From: PLanc-01 sp035342095 | GTDB lineage: Bacteria; Planctomycetota; Phycisphaerae; Sedimentisphaerales; Anaerobacaceae | Length of the DNA stretch: 64,000 nucleotides | Direction: 5' to 3' | NCBI GenBank assembly: GCA_035342095.1 | Contig: DAOQWL010000002.1 | Coordinates: 77,449 to 141,448, forward strand | In this document: piece after piece, positions 8,313 through 17,519 of the stretch | How positions within the stretch are numbered: the first letter of the stretch is position 1 | How the letters are laid out: every line of letters begins with the position of its first letter | The notes under the pieces: generated by a model | Database searches by the model: none | What the model was told of the DNA's origin: nothing | Seen by the model: the letters and a program-made list of their open reading frames with translations, nothing else | Program-made: the position numbers and the translations under genes

Positions 8313-9808
8313 GGACTCTCGCATTCCTCGGGAGCACGAGTTTGACCAACCAAGCCGATACGGACAGGTTTGAACACCAGAGGCAGGAGAAGCTGTCTCA
8401 GATCAAAGCCATGGGAATTGACCCGTATGGCGGCCGGTATGACGACGTGGAGTCGGCCGCCTCGGTTCGGGCGCGATACCAGGAAGACACCGAGGGCCAG
8501 AAGGCCCGCTGCGCCGGGCGGATCGTACTGCTGCGGGATATCGGCAAGCTGATCTTCATCACCCTGCGGGACCGCAGCGGCGCCATCCAGATCGGGCTCA
8601 GCAAGAGCCTGCTCACCGGCCAATGGCCGCTGGCGAAGCTGCTGGACCTCGGGGACATCATCGGTGCCAGCGGGCAGTTGGGCAAGACCAAGACGGGCGA
8701 GCTGACCATCTGGGTCGAGGAGGGCGGTCTGGCCTTCCTGAGCAAGTGCCTGTTCCAGCCTCCCGAGAAGTTCCACGGCCTGGCGGATGTGGACCAGCGA
8801 TATCGCCAGCGATACGTGGACCTCTGGGCCAATCCGGAAGTCCTGGAGCGGTTCAAGAACCGCAGCGTGATCGTCGATACGATCCGGCGGTTCCTCACGT
8901 CTCGCGGCTTCCTCGAAGTCGAGACGCCCATGATGCAGTCGATCCCCGGCGGGGCGGCGGCGAGGCCGTTCATCACGCACCACAACGCCCTCGACATCGA
9001 CCTGTATCTGCGGATCGCGCCGGAACTGTTCCTCAAGCGGCTTCTCGTCGGCGGCATGGAACGCGTCTTCGAGATCAATCGCAACTTCCGCAACGAAGGG
9101 CTGGACCGCCAGCACAATCCGGAATTCACGATGATCGAGGTCTATCAGGCCTACGGGAACTACCACGTGATGATGGACCTGACGGAGGAGCTGGTTTGTG
9201 CGTGCCTCGAAGCGGTCGGCGCCGGCACGACGGTCCAGTTCGGCGAGCACTCGGTCGATTTCAGCCGGCCCTGGCGGCGGGCGAAATACGTCGATCTGCT
9301 CAAGGAATACAGCGGTTGCGACATCGACGACGTCAAGGCCATCCGCGCCAAGGCCCGCGAGTTGAACATCGAAGACGCAGGGATGGACGATGCGGTCGTA
9401 GTCAATGAGGTGTTCGAGGCCACGGTGGAGCACCGCCTGATCGCGCCGACCTTCGTGATGGACTATCCGGCAGTCCTGTGCCCGCTGACCCGGCCCAGCA
9501 AGGCCGACCCGCGGTACGCCGAGCGGTTCGAGCTGTTCGTCGTCGGCATGGAGCTGGCCAACGCTTATACGGAATTGAACGATCCGGCGATCCAGTACGC
9601 CAACTTCCTCCACCAGCTCCGCGGCCAGGAGGATTCCATGGCGAAGATGGACGCCGATTTCGTGGACGCCCTCAAGTATGGCATGCCTCCGGCCGGCGGC
9701 TTGGGCATCGGGATCGACCGGCTCGTCATGGTGCTCACCGGGGCCACGACGATCCGAGACGTGATCCTGTTCCCGCTCCTGAAGCCCGCGCCGGCGGCGA
9801 ACGGGTAG
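8309..9808 (+). CDS. lysS: Lysyl-tRNA synthetase, class II
   Basis: Up to 499 residues; charges tRNA-Lys with lysine using ATP. An OB-fold anticodon-binding domain (~70-170) precedes the class II core. Motif 1 is around FLTSRGFLEVETPMM, motif 2 is FRNEGLDRQHNPEFTMIE, and motif 3 is GLGIGIDRLVMVLTG near the C-terminus. The ATG at 8309 overlaps the protease stop. A TTG at 8342 with GGAG seven bases upstream gives MTNQADTDRFEHQRQEKLSQ, closer to typical LysS starts, and may be the true start. The lysS-permease-permease-ATPase order recalls the lysS-lolCD neighbourhood of other Gram-negative bacteria. Confidence 0.95.
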   Translation: MRTLAFLGSTSLTNQADTDRFEHQRQEKLSQIKAMGIDPYGGRYDDVESAASVRARYQEDTEGQKARCAGRIVLLRDIGKLIFITLRDRSGAIQIGLSKSLLTGQWPLAKLLDLGDIIGASGQLGKTKTGELTIWVEEGGLAFLSKCLFQPPEKFHGLADVDQRYRQRYVDLWANPEVLERFKNRSVIVDTIRRFLTSRGFLEVETPMMQSIPGGAAARPFITHHNALDIDLYLRIAPELFLKRLLVGGMERVFEINRNFRNEGLDRQHNPEFTMIEVYQAYGNYHVMMDLTEELVCACLEAVGAGTTVQFGEHSVDFSRPWRRAKYVDLLKEYSGCDIDDVKAIRAKARELNIEDAGMDDAVVVNEVFEATVEHRLIAPTFVMDYPAVLCPLTRPSKADPRYAERFELFVVGMELANAYTELNDPAIQYANFLHQLRGQEDSMAKMDADFVDALKYGMPPAGGLGIGIDRLVMVLTGATTIRDVILFPLLKPAPAANG

Positions 9809-9923
9809 TCGTGCTTGCGGTGTTGCTGCCGCGGGCGCGCCGGGCAGCACCAGAGGATACGCTCCCGCGGCGTCCGGGCGTGCCACGCAACACGAGCCTT
9901 TTGTGCGGCGGTCGTGAACGCGC

Positions 9924-11270
9924 ATGTTGAAACTGTTCCTTTGGCTGAAGTACCTTCGCAAGCGGCGGATCATCCTTCTGAGCATCGCGGCCGTGGCGAT
10001 GTCCGTCTCTCTGCTCATCGTCGTCGCCAGCCTGTTCACCGGATTCATTGCGGCGTTCGAGCAAAGTGCCGTCGAAATGCTCGGCGACGTGATGATGGTG
10101 GCGCCGTCCGATATGACGTTTGCGAAGTACCCTGCACTGCTGGAGCGATTGGAGCAGTCGAAGGTTGTCGAAGTGGCCTCGGCGACGTTGTCCGCGGAAG
10201 GCCTGTTGCACCTGGGCCAGGGCAACGTCCGACCGGTGAGCGTCTGGGGGATTCAGCCGGACCGCAGGGCGAAGGTCACGGGATTCAAGAAGACCCTGCT
10301 TCTCCAGGGGCGGGCCGAGTCGGAGCCATCGTTCGCCGTGCCTGACGCGCCGGACGAGATCGGCGGGTTCGTCGGAATCGGCGTGGTGGGCCGGCCCGAT
10401 GAAGAAACCGACGAGTATGATCAGCAGGCGATCCTGAAGCAGGCCATCGGCCAGCAGGTTCGCGTGACGACCGGCGCCATGAGCTCGACCTCGGGGCCCG
10501 ACCAGACTCCCAAGAGGAGGATCATCTCCTTCCGCATGGTCGACGTGGTCTACAGCGGGGTGCACGACGTGGACAGCGGCTTCGTCTTCCTCCCCATCAA
10601 GGCGCTCCAGGAGGAGCTGTATCCCGATCGGCAGGGCGATCTGGCGACGAAGATCAACATCCGTCTCAAGCCGGGCGCAGATCCGTGGGACGCGGTGACG
10701 AAGATCCGGGAACTCTGGGGCGATTTTGCCGGGAAGGAGCTGGGCTGGAAGACGCTCGACATCGTCGATACCGGCGTCTATACGGCCCAGCAGTTGCAGA
10801 GCCAGTACGTCGCCGAGATCAAGAAACAGATGGGCGTATTGCTCGTGATCTTCGGCGTGGTCAGTTTCAGCGTGGTCGTGCTGGTCTTCTGCATCTTCTA
10901 TATGATGGTCAAGCTCAAACAACGGGACGTCGCGGTCATCAAGAGCTGCGGTGCGTCGAGTTTCTCCGTGGTGTGGCTCTTCCTGGGCTTCGGGGTCTCC
11001 GTGGGCGTCGTGGGGTCGGGGATCGGGACCGTGCTCGGATACGCCATCACGCGGAACATCAACACCGTCGAGGGGTGGATCCGCGTTCTCTTCGGCCTGA
11101 AGCTCTGGAAGAGCAGTGTCTACATGTTCGACAAGATCCCCAACGAGGTGGACTGGGCCGGGGCGCTGCCCATCGTGGCACTGGCCGTCCTGGCGGCTGC
11201 CCTGGGAGCCCTGATCCCCGCCTTCGTCGCGGCTCGGACCCGGCCGGTCGAGGTGCTGCGATATGAATAG
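9924..11270 (+). CDS. ABC transporter permease, LolC/MacB-FtsX type
   Basis: 448 residues, starting MLKLFLWLKYLRKRRIILLS. One membrane segment at ~18-42 is followed by a large periplasmic domain (~45-300). Three C-terminal segments (~302-328, 347-376, 416-440) make up the FtsX-like domain. The last residues ARTRPVEVLRYE are the usual end of this permease family. It should pair with the permease at 11474 and the ATPase at 12885. The family extracts lipoproteins from the inner membrane (LolCDE) or drives MacB-type mechanotransmission. LolCDE is favoured because there are two separate permeases plus one ATPase and no MacA, but substrate specificity is not shown. It is separated from the next gene by a structured repeat. 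Confidence 0.85.
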   Translation: MLKLFLWLKYLRKRRIILLSIAAVAMSVSLLIVVASLFTGFIAAFEQSAVEMLGDVMMVAPSDMTFAKYPALLERLEQSKVVEVASATLSAEGLLHLGQGNVRPVSVWGIQPDRRAKVTGFKKTLLLQGRAESEPSFAVPDAPDEIGGFVGIGVVGRPDEETDEYDQQAILKQAIGQQVRVTTGAMSSTSGPDQTPKRRIISFRMVDVVYSGVHDVDSGFVFLPIKALQEELYPDRQGDLATKINIRLKPGADPWDAVTKIRELWGDFAGKELGWKTLDIVDTGVYTAQQLQSQYVAEIKKQMGVLLVIFGVVSFSVVVLVFCIFYMMVKLKQRDVAVIKSCGASSFSVVWLFLGFGVSVGVVGSGIGTVLGYAITRNINTVEGWIRVLFGLKLWKSSVYMFDKIPNEVDWAGALPIVALAVLAAALGALIPAFVAARTRPVEVLRYE

Positions 11271-11274
11271 CGGA

Positions 11275-11447
11275 AACTCCGCAAAATGGGAGATCATGCC
11301 TATATTCTTCAAGGAAATCTCGTTCTTCGATTTCCTTGAAGAATCGACCATGTGGGTCCTCAAAACGGCAGGCGGTTTGGGAAGGGAAAATCGAGGAAAG
11401 AGATTTTCCCTTCCCAAAGCAGGCCTGATCTCCCATTTTGCGGAGTT
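11275..11447. repeat. Nested inverted-repeat element (outer stem with two inner hairpins)
   Basis: Outer arms 11275-11296 and 11426-11447 are a perfect 22-bp inverted pair (AACTCCGCAAAATGGGAGATCA and its complement). Inside are two independent hairpins: 11304-11319 with 11329-11344 (16 bp perfect, 9-base loop), and 11376-11392 with 11402-11418 (17 bp perfect, 9-base loop). Transcribed, this would fold as a three-way junction. It lies between two permease genes that should be co-transcribed. It may be a non-autonomous mobile repeat or a structured RNA processing or stabilising element. Confidence 0.75.
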
Positions 11448-11473
11448 CCACGGGTGGTTCTGAAGGAACGGTT

Positions 11474-12823
11474 TTGTACAAGCTGATCCTGACAATCCGG
11501 TATCTGGCGAAGCGGCGGATCACACATTTCGCAATCGCGGCGGTCGCGCTGTGCGTCTTTATCGTGGTCGTGGTTATGACCGTGATGGCGGGCCTGGTCG
11601 GGGAGTTCAAGCAGAAGAACCACGACTTCGTCGGCGACTGTATCGTCGGGACGGATTCGCTGGTCGGATTCCCGTACTACGACGAGTTCCTGGGCATCCT
11701 GGATGAGTCGGGGTTTGTCGCGGGCGCGTCGCCCGTCGTGCGGAACTACGCGTTGATGACGATCCTCAACTACGGCAACAAACAGTTCGGCGTGGAGATC
11801 CTGGGGATCGATCCGGTTCTGCACAGTCGGACGACGAGTTTTGCCCGGACGCTGCACTTTCGGGCGGACCAGCCGGAGAATGCATTCGTGCTGAGCGGCG
11901 ACCCGAACGCCCTTGGCAGCGTCTGGGGTTCCGACGTGGTCAATTTGCAGGACGACTGGGGTCGGTACAGGTACGGCGTCCAGCCGCCGCTGTTGACCAT
12001 CCGCCTGACGTGCTTCCCTCTCAACGCCAAGGGTGCTCCAGCCGGTGCGGGAAGCAACCCGGTGACGACGCAGGGATTCCGCTGCAGCGATTTCTCCCAC
12101 TCGGGGATTGCCCGGGTGGACGGTTCGCTCGTGTACATTCCCCTCAAGCAGGCGCAGATGCTGTGCATGAACGAGGCGGGCAAACGGGTCAGCGCCATCT
12201 ACATCCGGTTCCGGCCGGAAGTCGGCGTCGCCGAGGGGACGCGACGAGTGGCCGAACTCTGGAACCGGTTCAAACAGGACCGGGCCGGCGCGCTCCACAG
12301 CGGGCTTCTGGACACCGTGACGGTGCAGGACTGGAAGAGATACCGACGGGCGTTCATCGCTCCCATGGAGAAAGAGCAGGCCCTGCTGAGCCTGATGTTC
12401 GTCCTGGTCGGGGTCACCACGGTCTTCATCGTCTTCGTGGTCTTCTACATGATTATCACCAACAAGAAGAAGGACATCGGGATTCTCAAGAGCGTGGGCG
12501 CGTCGAACGCGAGCGTTCTGTCGCTGTTCTGCGGGTTCGCCTTCAGCGTCGGACTGATCGGCTCGTCCGTCGGAACCCTCGTAGGGTGGCTCTTCCTGGC
12601 GGAGATCAATCGGATCGAGCAGTGGCTCTACGAGCATTTCGGGTGGCAGTTATGGGACCGCACGATCTACGCGATCGGCGACATCCCCAGTCGGATCGAG
12701 CCTCGCATCATCGCGGTGATCGTCGCCAGCGCGGTTGCGGCTTGCGTCGTGGGGGCCCTGGTCCCGAGCTACCTGGCTGCCCGGCTTCGCCCGGTGGAAA
12801 CGCTCCACGCTCAACGGACGTAG
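11474..12823 (+). CDS. ABC transporter permease, LolE/MacB-FtsX type
   Basis: 449 residues from a TTG start at 11474 with AAGGA six bases upstream. The resulting start MYKLILTIRYLAKRRITHFA aligns with the start of the first permease. An in-frame ATG at 11438 lies inside the repeat element and was rejected. One N-terminal membrane segment (~17-40), a periplasmic domain and three C-terminal segments follow the FtsX-family pattern. The C-terminus AARLRPVETLHAQRT matches that of its partner. It is a diverged paralogue of the permease at 9924, so the exporter is probably a heterodimer as in LolCE. Confidence 0.85.
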   Translation: MYKLILTIRYLAKRRITHFAIAAVALCVFIVVVVMTVMAGLVGEFKQKNHDFVGDCIVGTDSLVGFPYYDEFLGILDESGFVAGASPVVRNYALMTILNYGNKQFGVEILGIDPVLHSRTTSFARTLHFRADQPENAFVLSGDPNALGSVWGSDVVNLQDDWGRYRYGVQPPLLTIRLTCFPLNAKGAPAGAGSNPVTTQGFRCSDFSHSGIARVDGSLVYIPLKQAQMLCMNEAGKRVSAIYIRFRPEVGVAEGTRRVAELWNRFKQDRAGALHSGLLDTVTVQDWKRYRRAFIAPMEKEQALLSLMFVLVGVTTVFIVFVVFYMIITNKKKDIGILKSVGASNASVLSLFCGFAFSVGLIGSSVGTLVGWLFLAEINRIEQWLYEHFGWQLWDRTIYAIGDIPSRIEPRIIAVIVASAVAACVVGALVPSYLAARLRPVETLHAQRT

Positions 12824-12884
12824 GCTTGATGACATCCCGGCGTTGCGATAAGGAATTCGATACTACGACACCAGCAGAGGGTCC

Positions 12885-13598
12885 ATGAGCCAGTTGCCTG
12901 TGATACTGAAAGCCGAGAGCATCCACAAGTCCTATCGCATGGGGGCGACGCGGGTCAACGTCCTGAAAGGGGCGGATCTGGCCGTGCAGGAAGGGGAATT
13001 CGTCGCCATCATCGGGGCCTCCGGCAGCGGCAAGAGCACCTTTCTCCACATCCTGGGCGGCCTGGACAGGCCCGATAAGGGGGTCATCCGCTTCAATGGA
13101 CGCGATCTGAACCACGTCGGCGCTCGCGAGATGAACCAGTTCCGCAACGAACGGGTCGGCTTCGTGTTTCAGTTCTACCACCTGTTGGACGAACTAAGTG
13201 TGTTGGAGAATGTTCTGTTGCCGGCCATGGTTTCCCGCAGCGTCGTGGGTTGGCTGACGGGCCGGCGGGCCGTTCGCAGGCGGGCGGAGGATCTGCTCGA
13301 TCAGTTGGGCCTGCGGGACCGCGCGGCGCACAAGCCGTACCAATTGTCGGGCGGCGAGCGGCAGCGGGTCGCCATCGGCAGGGCCCTGATGAATCAGCCC
13401 AAGCTGCTGCTGGCCGATGAGCCGACGGGAAACCTTGACTCCGCAACAGGAAGTGGTATCCTGAATGTTTTCGAAACGCTCAACAAGGCCGGCCAGACGA
13501 TCGTCATGGTGACTCACGACGAGCGGATCGCCCGCAGGGCGCAGCGGACCGTCACGCTGGTGGACGGGCGGGCCAGGCAACGGGAGCATGAGGTGTGA
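12885..13598 (+). CDS. lolD: ABC transporter ATP-binding protein, LolD-like
   Basis: 237 residues. It is the cytoplasmic motor for the two upstream permeases. Visible motifs are Walker A GASGSGKST (44-52), Q-loop FVFQFYHLLDELSVLEN, signature LSGGERQRVAIGRAL, Walker B LLLADEPTGNLD and H-loop MVTHDE. The Q-loop wording (FQFYHLLDELSVLENV) is that of the LolD/MacB/FtsE subfamily. A short insertion (VSRSVVGWLTGRRAVRRRAE) follows the Q-loop. The transaminase gene begins within a few bases of its stop, so the operon probably continues. LolD is preferred to MacB because the permeases are separate polypeptides. Confidence 0.88.
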   Translation: MSQLPVILKAESIHKSYRMGATRVNVLKGADLAVQEGEFVAIIGASGSGKSTFLHILGGLDRPDKGVIRFNGRDLNHVGAREMNQFRNERVGFVFQFYHLLDELSVLENVLLPAMVSRSVVGWLTGRRAVRRRAEDLLDQLGLRDRAAHKPYQLSGGERQRVAIGRALMNQPKLLLADEPTGNLDSATGSGILNVFETLNKAGQTIVMVTHDERIARRAQRTVTLVDGRARQREHEV

Positions 13599-13600
13599 GT

Positions 13601-14467
13601 ATGGGTTTGAAGATCTGGCTCAATACAGGCCTGGTGGACGAAGCCGACGCCAAAATCTCGGTCTTCGATCACGGCCTGCTCTACGGAGATGGCGTCTTCG
13701 AAGGGATTCGGGTCTACAGTCGCAGGGTGTTCGAGCTCGATACGCACATCAAGCGGCTCTATGAGTCGGCGCTCGCCATCCGGCTGGCCATGCCCGTGAC
13801 GAAAGAGGAGATGGTCGCCGCCATCGAGACGACCGTCAAGGCCAACGGGATCGTGGATGGATACATCCGTCTGCTGGTCACCCGCGGGGTCGGGTCCCTG
13901 GGCCTGAACCCGTTCACCTGCGAGAGGAGCAGCGTGGTCATCATCGCCAGCAGCATCCAGCTCTATCCAGAGGAGCTGTACGAGAAGGGCATGAAGGTCA
14001 TCAGCGCCACGACGGTTCGCAACCATCCGCTGGCGATCCCGCCGCAGGTGAAGAGTCTGAACTACCTCAACAACATCCTGGCGAAGATCGAGGCGTTGGA
14101 CTCGAATGTGCCGGAAGCCATCATGTACAATCACGAGGGGTACGTGGCCGAGGCGACCGGGGACAACGTCTTCATTGTCCGAAACGGCGTGGTCATTTCG
14201 CCGCCGGTGGAGGCCGGCAGTCTGGAAGGGGTCACACGCGCCGTCGTCATCCGCCTGGCCCGACGGGAGGGGCTGGAGGTCGTCGAGAAGAACCTCACCC
14301 GATGCGATCTGTACGTGTGTGAGGAACTCTTCCTGACGGGAACCGCCGCCGAGGTCATCGGCGTGGTCGAGATCGATGGCCGGATGATCGGCGACGGTAA
14401 GCCGGGACCCATCACCCGACGACTGAGAGAGAAGTTCTTCGCATACGCCCATGGGAAGGGGCAATAG
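13601..14467 (+). CDS. ilvE: Class IV aminotransferase, branched-chain type (IlvE-like)
   Basis: 288 residues from ATG 13601 (GAGG at 13590-13593). A GTG at 13595 overlapping the ATPase stop is an alternative. It is a PLP-dependent transaminase. The fold-type IV signatures are clear: VFDHGLLYGDGVFEGIRVYS near the start, the PLP lysine in VKSLNYLNNI, the EATGDNVFIV loop and the ELFLTGTAAEV motif. The most likely reaction is amino transfer between leucine/isoleucine/valine and 2-oxoglutarate. D-amino-acid transaminase and aminodeoxychorismate lyase share the fold, but length and the GVGSLGLNP segment favour the archaeal/planctomycete IlvE type. Confidence 0.85.
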   Translation: MGLKIWLNTGLVDEADAKISVFDHGLLYGDGVFEGIRVYSRRVFELDTHIKRLYESALAIRLAMPVTKEEMVAAIETTVKANGIVDGYIRLLVTRGVGSLGLNPFTCERSSVVIIASSIQLYPEELYEKGMKVISATTVRNHPLAIPPQVKSLNYLNNILAKIEALDSNVPEAIMYNHEGYVAEATGDNVFIVRNGVVISPPVEAGSLEGVTRAVVIRLARREGLEVVEKNLTRCDLYVCEELFLTGTAAEVIGVVEIDGRMIGDGKPGPITRRLREKFFAYAHGKGQ

Positions 14468-15522
14468 TGGACGGGGCTCTGCCGCATTCATGCATTCGCC
14501 CGTCACAAGCTATGGAATCGTCGATCAGCATGGGCGATAGGGAGAGTGCCCCGTGGCGGGCAATCCCCTCGTTTCGGCGGATCGACGAGGAGCTTGGGCA
14601 GGTGAGCGGACTGATCCGTCAGTCGCTGACGGCCCGCAATCCCGCGGGGGATCTGGCGCCTCTTCTCGATCATCTCCATGCTCGCAGCGGCAAGCTGATT
14701 CGACCCGCTCTGGTCCTGCTGGCCGGCGCATGTTTTGGGCCGCCGACGCCCGAGCATATCCGCGTGTCCGCCATGGTCGAGATGATCCACCACGCGACGC
14801 TCCTGCACGACGATGTGATCGACGACGGCCACATGCGCCGCGGGGTCCCGACGGTGAATCACCTCTGGGGCAACGAATCCGCGGTGCTCCTGGGCGACTT
14901 CATGCTCAGTCAGGTCTTCCGCATGGCGGCGGACCTCGACGCCTCGGCCGCGAAGATCGTCGCACAGACTGCCATCCGGGTCTGCGAGGGGGAGTTGCGC
15001 CAGGTCGGGCAACGAGGCAACTGGCGGCTCGACGAGACACAGTACCTCGATATCATCACGGAGAAGAGCGCCTCGTTCTTCAGCGGCTGCTGCCGACTGG
15101 GGGCCCTGCTGGCCCGCGCGGACGAGCAATCCGTGGAGTCTTTGAGTCGCTTCGGCCTGTTCGCGGGCATCGCGTTTCAGATCGCCGACGATCTTCTCGA
15201 CATCACGGGCGACGAGACCCGCATGGGCAAAACGGGTCACAGCGACGTGGCCAAGGACAAACTGACGCTGGCTGTGATTCACCTGCTGCGAACCGTGGAG
15301 GAGCCTCGGAAGACCAGGGTGCAAACCCTGCTGGAGTCGCAGAGCGTCTCACGATGCGAGCTGGCGGACATGCTGCGAGACGCCGGCAGCCTGGAATACG
15401 CTCGCGAGCGGGCACAGGAGTATGTTGCCAAGGCGACGGAAGCTCTCGATACCGTGCCGGCGGGCGACGCTCGCGACGCCCTCGGCGAGACCGCCCGGTT
15501 CATGGCCGACCGGGCCGGGTGA
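14467..15522 (+). CDS. Polyprenyl diphosphate synthase
   Basis: 351 residues from GTG 14467, which overlaps the previous stop (TAGTG) and has GGAAGGGG upstream. ATG 14512 or 14530 are possible later starts. It is a trans-isoprenyl diphosphate synthase of the IspB/GerC3/HepT group, elongating farnesyl-type primers to the side chain of a quinone. The two aspartate-rich motifs are present: LLHDDVIDDG (~114-123) and QIADDLLDITGDE (~238-250), with GKLIRP near the N-terminus. Chain length cannot be read from the sequence alone. It ends 47 bases before a convergent gene. Confidence 0.9.
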   Translation: MDGALPHSCIRPSQAMESSISMGDRESAPWRAIPSFRRIDEELGQVSGLIRQSLTARNPAGDLAPLLDHLHARSGKLIRPALVLLAGACFGPPTPEHIRVSAMVEMIHHATLLHDDVIDDGHMRRGVPTVNHLWGNESAVLLGDFMLSQVFRMAADLDASAAKIVAQTAIRVCEGELRQVGQRGNWRLDETQYLDIITEKSASFFSGCCRLGALLARADEQSVESLSRFGLFAGIAFQIADDLLDITGDETRMGKTGHSDVAKDKLTLAVIHLLRTVEEPRKTRVQTLLESQSVSRCELADMLRDAGSLEYARERAQEYVAKATEALDTVPAGDARDALGETARFMADRAG

Positions 15523-15569
15523 TCCTCTCGGCAACGACCGCTCGTGGACAGCCGCACCGCGCTCGTTCT

Positions 15570-16445
15570 CTACTGCCCGAGAGTGTCCGGAATGAACGTG
15601 GCTCCGATGCCGACGAGCCATGAATCTCCGGTGACTTGCCCTTCGATGCTCAGGTTCCACTGGTTCGCGAATCCCCAGCTCGCGCCGAAGTGCGCGCCGA
15701 GCTGAGAGGATTCCTCGATGTCCGCGCAAGCCTTGAAGTAGCCGATGCCCTCGTCGTCCAGGACGATCTGTCCCTCCAGGTCGAGGTCGCCCTCGATGTG
15801 CTGGAGGAACGGTCCCGCCCAGAGTGTCCAGGTGTCGATCTGGCAGGCGACGGTCAGAGCGACCTGGGTCTGCCAGTACTTGATCCGGGCGTCTCCTGCG
15901 ACGGCGCCTTCGACCGGATCGGCGGGGTCGCCATAGGCAAAACCGCTGTCGCCGGGATTGAACCAGGTCACCTGGACGAGGCCGCCGAAGGTCCAGGGGC
16001 CGGACCGAGCGAACGTGGCCCGGGTTCCCACTCCCCAGGCGAATCCCATGTCCCCGTCGAAGGCAAATCGGTCCTCGCCGGAAGCACTGGTCTGCGGGTG
16101 GAGGATCACGTCATCCGCTCCATCCGCAGCTCCCGCCCGCACGAAGATGTTCCAGTTGTCGCAGAGGCCGTAAGCGAACGTGGCGAAGACCATGTTGGTC
16201 TCGAAGTCCTCGATATCGAGCGATTGGGCGTAGGAGTAGGTGGACGGGCCCAACTCGTAGGTCTCGGTGGTTGTGCCGAACGCCTCCATGTCCGACCGCT
16301 CGAAGGCGAATTCGCCGCCCAGGGACCATTGTCTCTCCGCGAGGGAGGCGATCGAGAGTCCCATCGGGGCGCCGGCGGAGACGACCGAGACACACAGGGT
16401 CAGCGTCAGGAACGCTGTGCTTGTGAAGTTCCCTACGTTCTTCAT
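15570..16445 (-). CDS. Exported outer-membrane beta-barrel candidate
   Basis: 291 residues from ATG 16445 (AAAGGAG seven bases upstream; MKNVGNFTSTAFLTLTLCVS). A signal peptide ends near VVSAGA. The rest is alternating short beta-strands rich in Trp, Tyr and Phe with acidic turns (for example MVFATFAYGLCDNWNIFVRA, FGGLVQVTWFNPGD), which suggests an outer-membrane barrel or porin-like protein. No pore family is recognised. It is unlike the three paralogues that follow upstream on this strand, but shares their orientation and export. Confidence 0.7.
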   Translation of the reverse strand: MKNVGNFTSTAFLTLTLCVSVVSAGAPMGLSIASLAERQWSLGGEFAFERSDMEAFGTTTETYELGPSTYSYAQSLDIEDFETNMVFATFAYGLCDNWNIFVRAGAADGADDVILHPQTSASGEDRFAFDGDMGFAWGVGTRATFARSGPWTFGGLVQVTWFNPGDSGFAYGDPADPVEGAVAGDARIKYWQTQVALTVACQIDTWTLWAGPFLQHIEGDLDLEGQIVLDDEGIGYFKACADIEESSQLGAHFGASWGFANQWNLSIEGQVTGDSWLVGIGATFIPDTLGQ

Positions 16446-16601
16446 TGCCCGCTCCTTTCTCCGCAAGCCGCTGGCTTGGGATTGATGTCCCGACGCGCCG
16501 GATGGAGTTCCGATCTCCGGCTTGTTTCCTGCATCCTTCCACCGTCGGCACTATACCTGCGGCGTCCGGACCCGTCAAGCAAGGCGTCCGCCAAAACGGA
16601 A

Positions 16602-16633
16602 GAAGCTGCGAATCCTCGCGAATTCGCAGCTTC
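16602..16633 (-). terminator. Hairpin terminator after the beta-barrel gene at 16686
   Basis: GAAGCTGCGAAT (602-613) and ATTCGCAGCTTC (622-633) form a perfect 12-bp stem with an 8-base loop. On the minus strand the stem is followed by CCGTTTTGG, a short T tract. On the plus strand GTTTTTC follows, so it could act in both directions. Confidence 0.6.
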
Positions 16634-16685
16634 GTTTTTCCAACATGCCTCGGGAGGACCCGAAGCGACGGGTTTCGTTCCAGGT

Positions 16686-17381
16686 CTAGTTCAATTTGAT
16701 GCACAGGCCGGCGGAGATTGCGTGTCCGTCGTCGAGAATGTCGCCGATGTCGCCGGACCACATATGGTACTGGTATTCGACAATGGCTTCGAGCTTCTTG
16801 TCTAGTTGATATCGCAGGCCGACGATCGGTCCCCAGAGGATGCCGTTCTCGGTACCGCTTTCCGTCTCCGTGGGGAACAAGGCTTCGTATCCGGGGGCAG
16901 CAGATGCTTCCACATCGATGTCCGCAGTGACCCAGAGGACCTGGGCTCCGACATAGGGCACCAGTTTCTTGCCGGGGGAGAAGTGCCATCGGGCCCGGCC
17001 GCCGATGCCCCAGACGTCCAGATCCAGGTCGAAGTCGACCTCCGCGGCAGGAGCCTCCGGGTCCACTATGAACTCGAATGTCTCCGCGTCGCCGTCCATC
17101 TGCGTGTAGAACCCGGTGACGGCGATCTGGAAGTTCCTGCTCGTAAAGAGGCCCAGGCTGGCTCCGACGAACCACGAGTCCAGATCCGCTCCGGTGGCCC
17201 CCGACAGGACTTCGCTGTAGTCGATCACGCTGCCGCTGCTGTCGATGTCTCCTTCCTGAGCGCTCTGCATGAGCCAACCGCCCTGGATTTCGATCTCGAC
17301 GTCGCCCTTCTTGACCGAGGCATTCGTCCCGCTCGCCAGGGCCAGACAGGTCGCCAAAAGCAGCATCAAAGTACGTCCCAT
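16686..17381 (-). CDS. Small outer-membrane beta-barrel protein, paralogue 1
   Basis: 231 residues from ATG 17381, with AAAGGA six bases upstream. Two further ATGs (17387, 17396) lie just before it but have worse spacing. A signal peptide (LMLLLATCLALASGTNA) precedes the mature start SVKKGDVEIEIQGGWL. It shares with the two upstream genes the start KKGDVE/RKGDVE/QQGDTE, the middle PYVGAQVLW, and the end EYQYHMWSGDIGDILDDGHA. All three end in a hydrophobic strand, as in OmpX/OmpW-size barrels. No function is established. Confidence 0.75.
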   Translation of the reverse strand: MGRTLMLLLATCLALASGTNASVKKGDVEIEIQGGWLMQSAQEGDIDSSGSVIDYSEVLSGATGADLDSWFVGASLGLFTSRNFQIAVTGFYTQMDGDAETFEFIVDPEAPAAEVDFDLDLDVWGIGGRARWHFSPGKKLVPYVGAQVLWVTADIDVEASAAPGYEALFPTETESGTENGILWGPIVGLRYQLDKKLEAIVEYQYHMWSGDIGDILDDGHAISAGLCIKLN

Positions 17382-17519
17382 ATCCATTCCTTTCATGGTG
17401 TTTCTCACTCGGGCTCTGTGCCGACGACCGTCGGGGCCCATCGACTCTGCCGCCTGGAAGCGCCCAGGCGTCATCCGTTTATCGGCTGCTTCGCCGGTTT
17501 TCTTCAGCAGGAAATGATC

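Noticed and set aside
9809..9923. GC-rich hairpin as terminator between lysS and the first permease
   Set aside because: Stems are imperfect and there is no T tract; co-transcription remains as likely.
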